Source: Roseovarius arcticus
GTDB taxonomy: Bacteria > Pseudomonadota > Alphaproteobacteria > Rhodobacterales > Rhodobacteraceae
NCBI RefSeq assembly: GCF_006125015.1
Contig: NZ_SZZN01000001.1
Coordinates: 2,976,001-3,040,000 of the forward strand
Reading direction: 5' to 3'
DNA: 64,000 nucleotides
A program made the position numbers and the translations under genes. This document shows positions 62,943-64,000 of this stretch, piece after piece. The number at the start of each line of letters is the position of its first letter. Position 1 is the stretch's first letter. Below the pieces are notes generated by a model. It saw only the letters and a program-made list of their open reading frames with translations. It was not told the DNA's origin and did not search any database.

Positions 62943-64000
62943 TTATATCAGGCTCGAGTCATATTCAGGGCGAATTAAATACCCGTCCGCGGATGTTATC
63001 TGCATGTGGTCGCCCTGGCTGAGGAGAATTGTTGTGGTATCTTCTTCAATAATTGCCGGACCGACAACCATATGACCCAACTGCAGCTTTCGCCCATCAT
63101 AGATATCGACATCAACTGTTCCAATCTGCGCGTTGATCCAAACCGGACGTTTCGCGATCGGAGTAGCTGTTTCGAGCGTAACCGAGGGGGTTTCAGGCAA
63201 AACCTTTGGAAGTATGCCTGTTGCTGAAATCCGCAGATTTACAATTTCAATCTGACCTTTAGGTTGAGCGTAGCCATATCGGCGTTCATACTCTACCTCA
63301 AAGGCATCTCGGATTAGATCCGGATCCATCGTCTGGACGTCCACCGCGACCGTCCACTGTTGGCCATAATATCGTAGATCATAGCCAGTTTTCACAACGA
63401 TTTTTTCGCTTGGAAACCCCTCACGCAACAAGATCTTTTGTGCATTTTCTTCAAGGCGGGTAAACTCACCGCGAAGCTTTTCGCAATCATGGTCGTCATC
63501 ATCATCAAGATCTCGGAGCCAAGTTGACGTGTAGTCATGCCTTATGTCTGTATTGCACATGCCAAATGCGCAAAATACGCCAGCAAATCGTGGAATAAAA
63601 ATGCCAGCACAGTTCAGGGCTCGCGCGACACCCGGCGCGTGCAATGGTCCTGCCCCTCCAGCTGCCACGAGCGTGAAAAGTCTTGGGTCGTGGCCACGCT
63701 CCACTGATACTCGCTCCACGACATGCTGCATGTGTTGTTCAGCCAGCTGGATCACACCAGCAGCGGCATCGCAAATGCTTAACCCCAAAGGATCGGCTAG
63801 ATGCTCTTTTATCGCATTGGTCGCCTTGCTGAGGTCTAGCGATATCGCCCCACCCGCATAAGGGCCGGGTTTCAATCTTCCAAGAACGAGTTGAGCGTCG
63901 GTAACAGTCGGTCGGACTCCACCCAATCCATATGCCGCTGGCCCGGGAACCGCTCCGGCACCTTCCGGCCCTACGCGCAACAGTCCGCCCTTGTCCACGT
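62943..64000 (-). CDS. hyuA: Hydantoinase A/oxoprolinase family subunit, C-terminal part
   Basis: The frame runs off the window edge, so only about 352 residues of the C-terminal part are seen; the GTG at 63998 is an internal Val. Blocks: VDKGGLLRVGPEGAGAVPGP and AAYGLGGVRPTVTDAQLVLG at the left edge of the visible part, then FTLVAAGGAGPLHAPGVARA and GYDLRYYGQQWTVAVDVQ. This is the ATP-grasping partner of the hydantoinase B subunit. The start and the ATP-binding N terminus lie outside the window. Confidence 0.93.
   Translation of the reverse strand, partial: VDKGGLLRVGPEGAGAVPGPAAYGLGGVRPTVTDAQLVLGRLKPGPYAGGAISLDLSKATNAIKEHLADPLGLSICDAAAGVIQLAEQHMQHVVERVSVERGHDPRLFTLVAAGGAGPLHAPGVARALNCAGIFIPRFAGVFCAFGMCNTDIRHDYTSTWLRDLDDDDDHDCEKLRGEFTRLEENAQKILLREGFPSEKIVVKTGYDLRYYGQQWTVAVDVQTMDPDLIRDAFEVEYERRYGYAQPKGQIEIVNLRISATGILPKVLPETPSVTLETATPIAKRPVWINAQIGTVDVDIYDGRKLQLGHMVVGPAIIEEDTTTILLSQGDHMQITSADGYLIRPEYDSSLI

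Noticed and set aside
1..64000. CRISPR array or intact prophage
   Set aside because: I saw no regularly spaced direct repeats and no phage structural, packaging or lysis genes. The recombinase cassette alone does not make a prophage.

Overview
The window looks like a chromosome segment of a roseobacter-type alphaproteobacterium (Rhodobacterales). I base this on gene content and order: an aa3-type cytochrome oxidase subunit IV microgene, a TIGR02186/TauE pair, a DUF5928 glycosyltransferase beside a family 2 sulfotransferase, a GTP cyclohydrolase II with a long N-terminal region, and the nfuA-tsaB-rimI order. I did not compare it with any database, so the genus stays open.

There are three zones. 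(1) 1-4901 is the 3' part of a type I restriction-modification locus: the end of hsdS, all of hsdR and a zinc metallopeptidase, each overlapping the next. It stops shortly before tRNA-Ser(GCT). (2) About 5185-31948 is an ordinary, GC-rich, densely packed housekeeping block. It holds sulfite-exporter-like and LysE transporters, t6A synthesis (tsaB, rimI, sua5), nfuA, Trm112, a LON-domain protein, a thioredoxin-TPR protein, xth, a response regulator, ribA, polA, an orphan ABC ATPase, HIT, glycosyltransferase and sulfotransferase, a PfkB kinase, nth, an Ada-like protein, an OmpA lipoprotein and leuB, and ends at tRNA-Pro(CGG). One acetyltransferase (29942-30449) is split by a single extra G. (3) 31949-64000 is a mosaic accessory region that starts directly after tRNA-Pro. 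It has a serine-recombinase/DUF2924/DUF3489 cassette, many insertion-sequence relics (IS3, IS5, IS6, IS110 and IS481-like pieces) and islands of intact cargo between them.

The intact cargo falls into four groups. (a) A methyltransferase next to a FeeM-like N-acyl amino acid synthase (36703-38229), whose last codons are read from an IS5 relic. (b) Two response regulators of the same unusual design, receiver plus degenerate GGDEF-like domain, one anchored in the membrane (40028-41041, 41745-42974). (c) A seven-gene operon (50982 down to 43682): histone-deacetylase-like amidohydrolase, Tat-exported binding protein, two ABC ATPases, two permeases and a class III aminotransferase. It reads as an uptake-and-deacylation route for an N-acylated amine or amino compound. 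(d) A PLP decarboxylase with a complete TRAP transporter (53617-58210), followed after IS debris by a GntR/FCD regulator and ATP-dependent hydantoinase subunits (59208-64000). A broken, oppositely oriented copy of the decarboxylase lies at 51100-51504.

Groups (c) and (d) look like catabolic modules for small nitrogen compounds; the substrates cannot be read from sequence. The best candidates for undescribed biology are the amidohydrolase-ABC-aminotransferase operon, the paired receiver/degenerate-GGDEF proteins, the decarboxylase-TRAP-hydantoinase set and the methyltransferase/FeeM pair.
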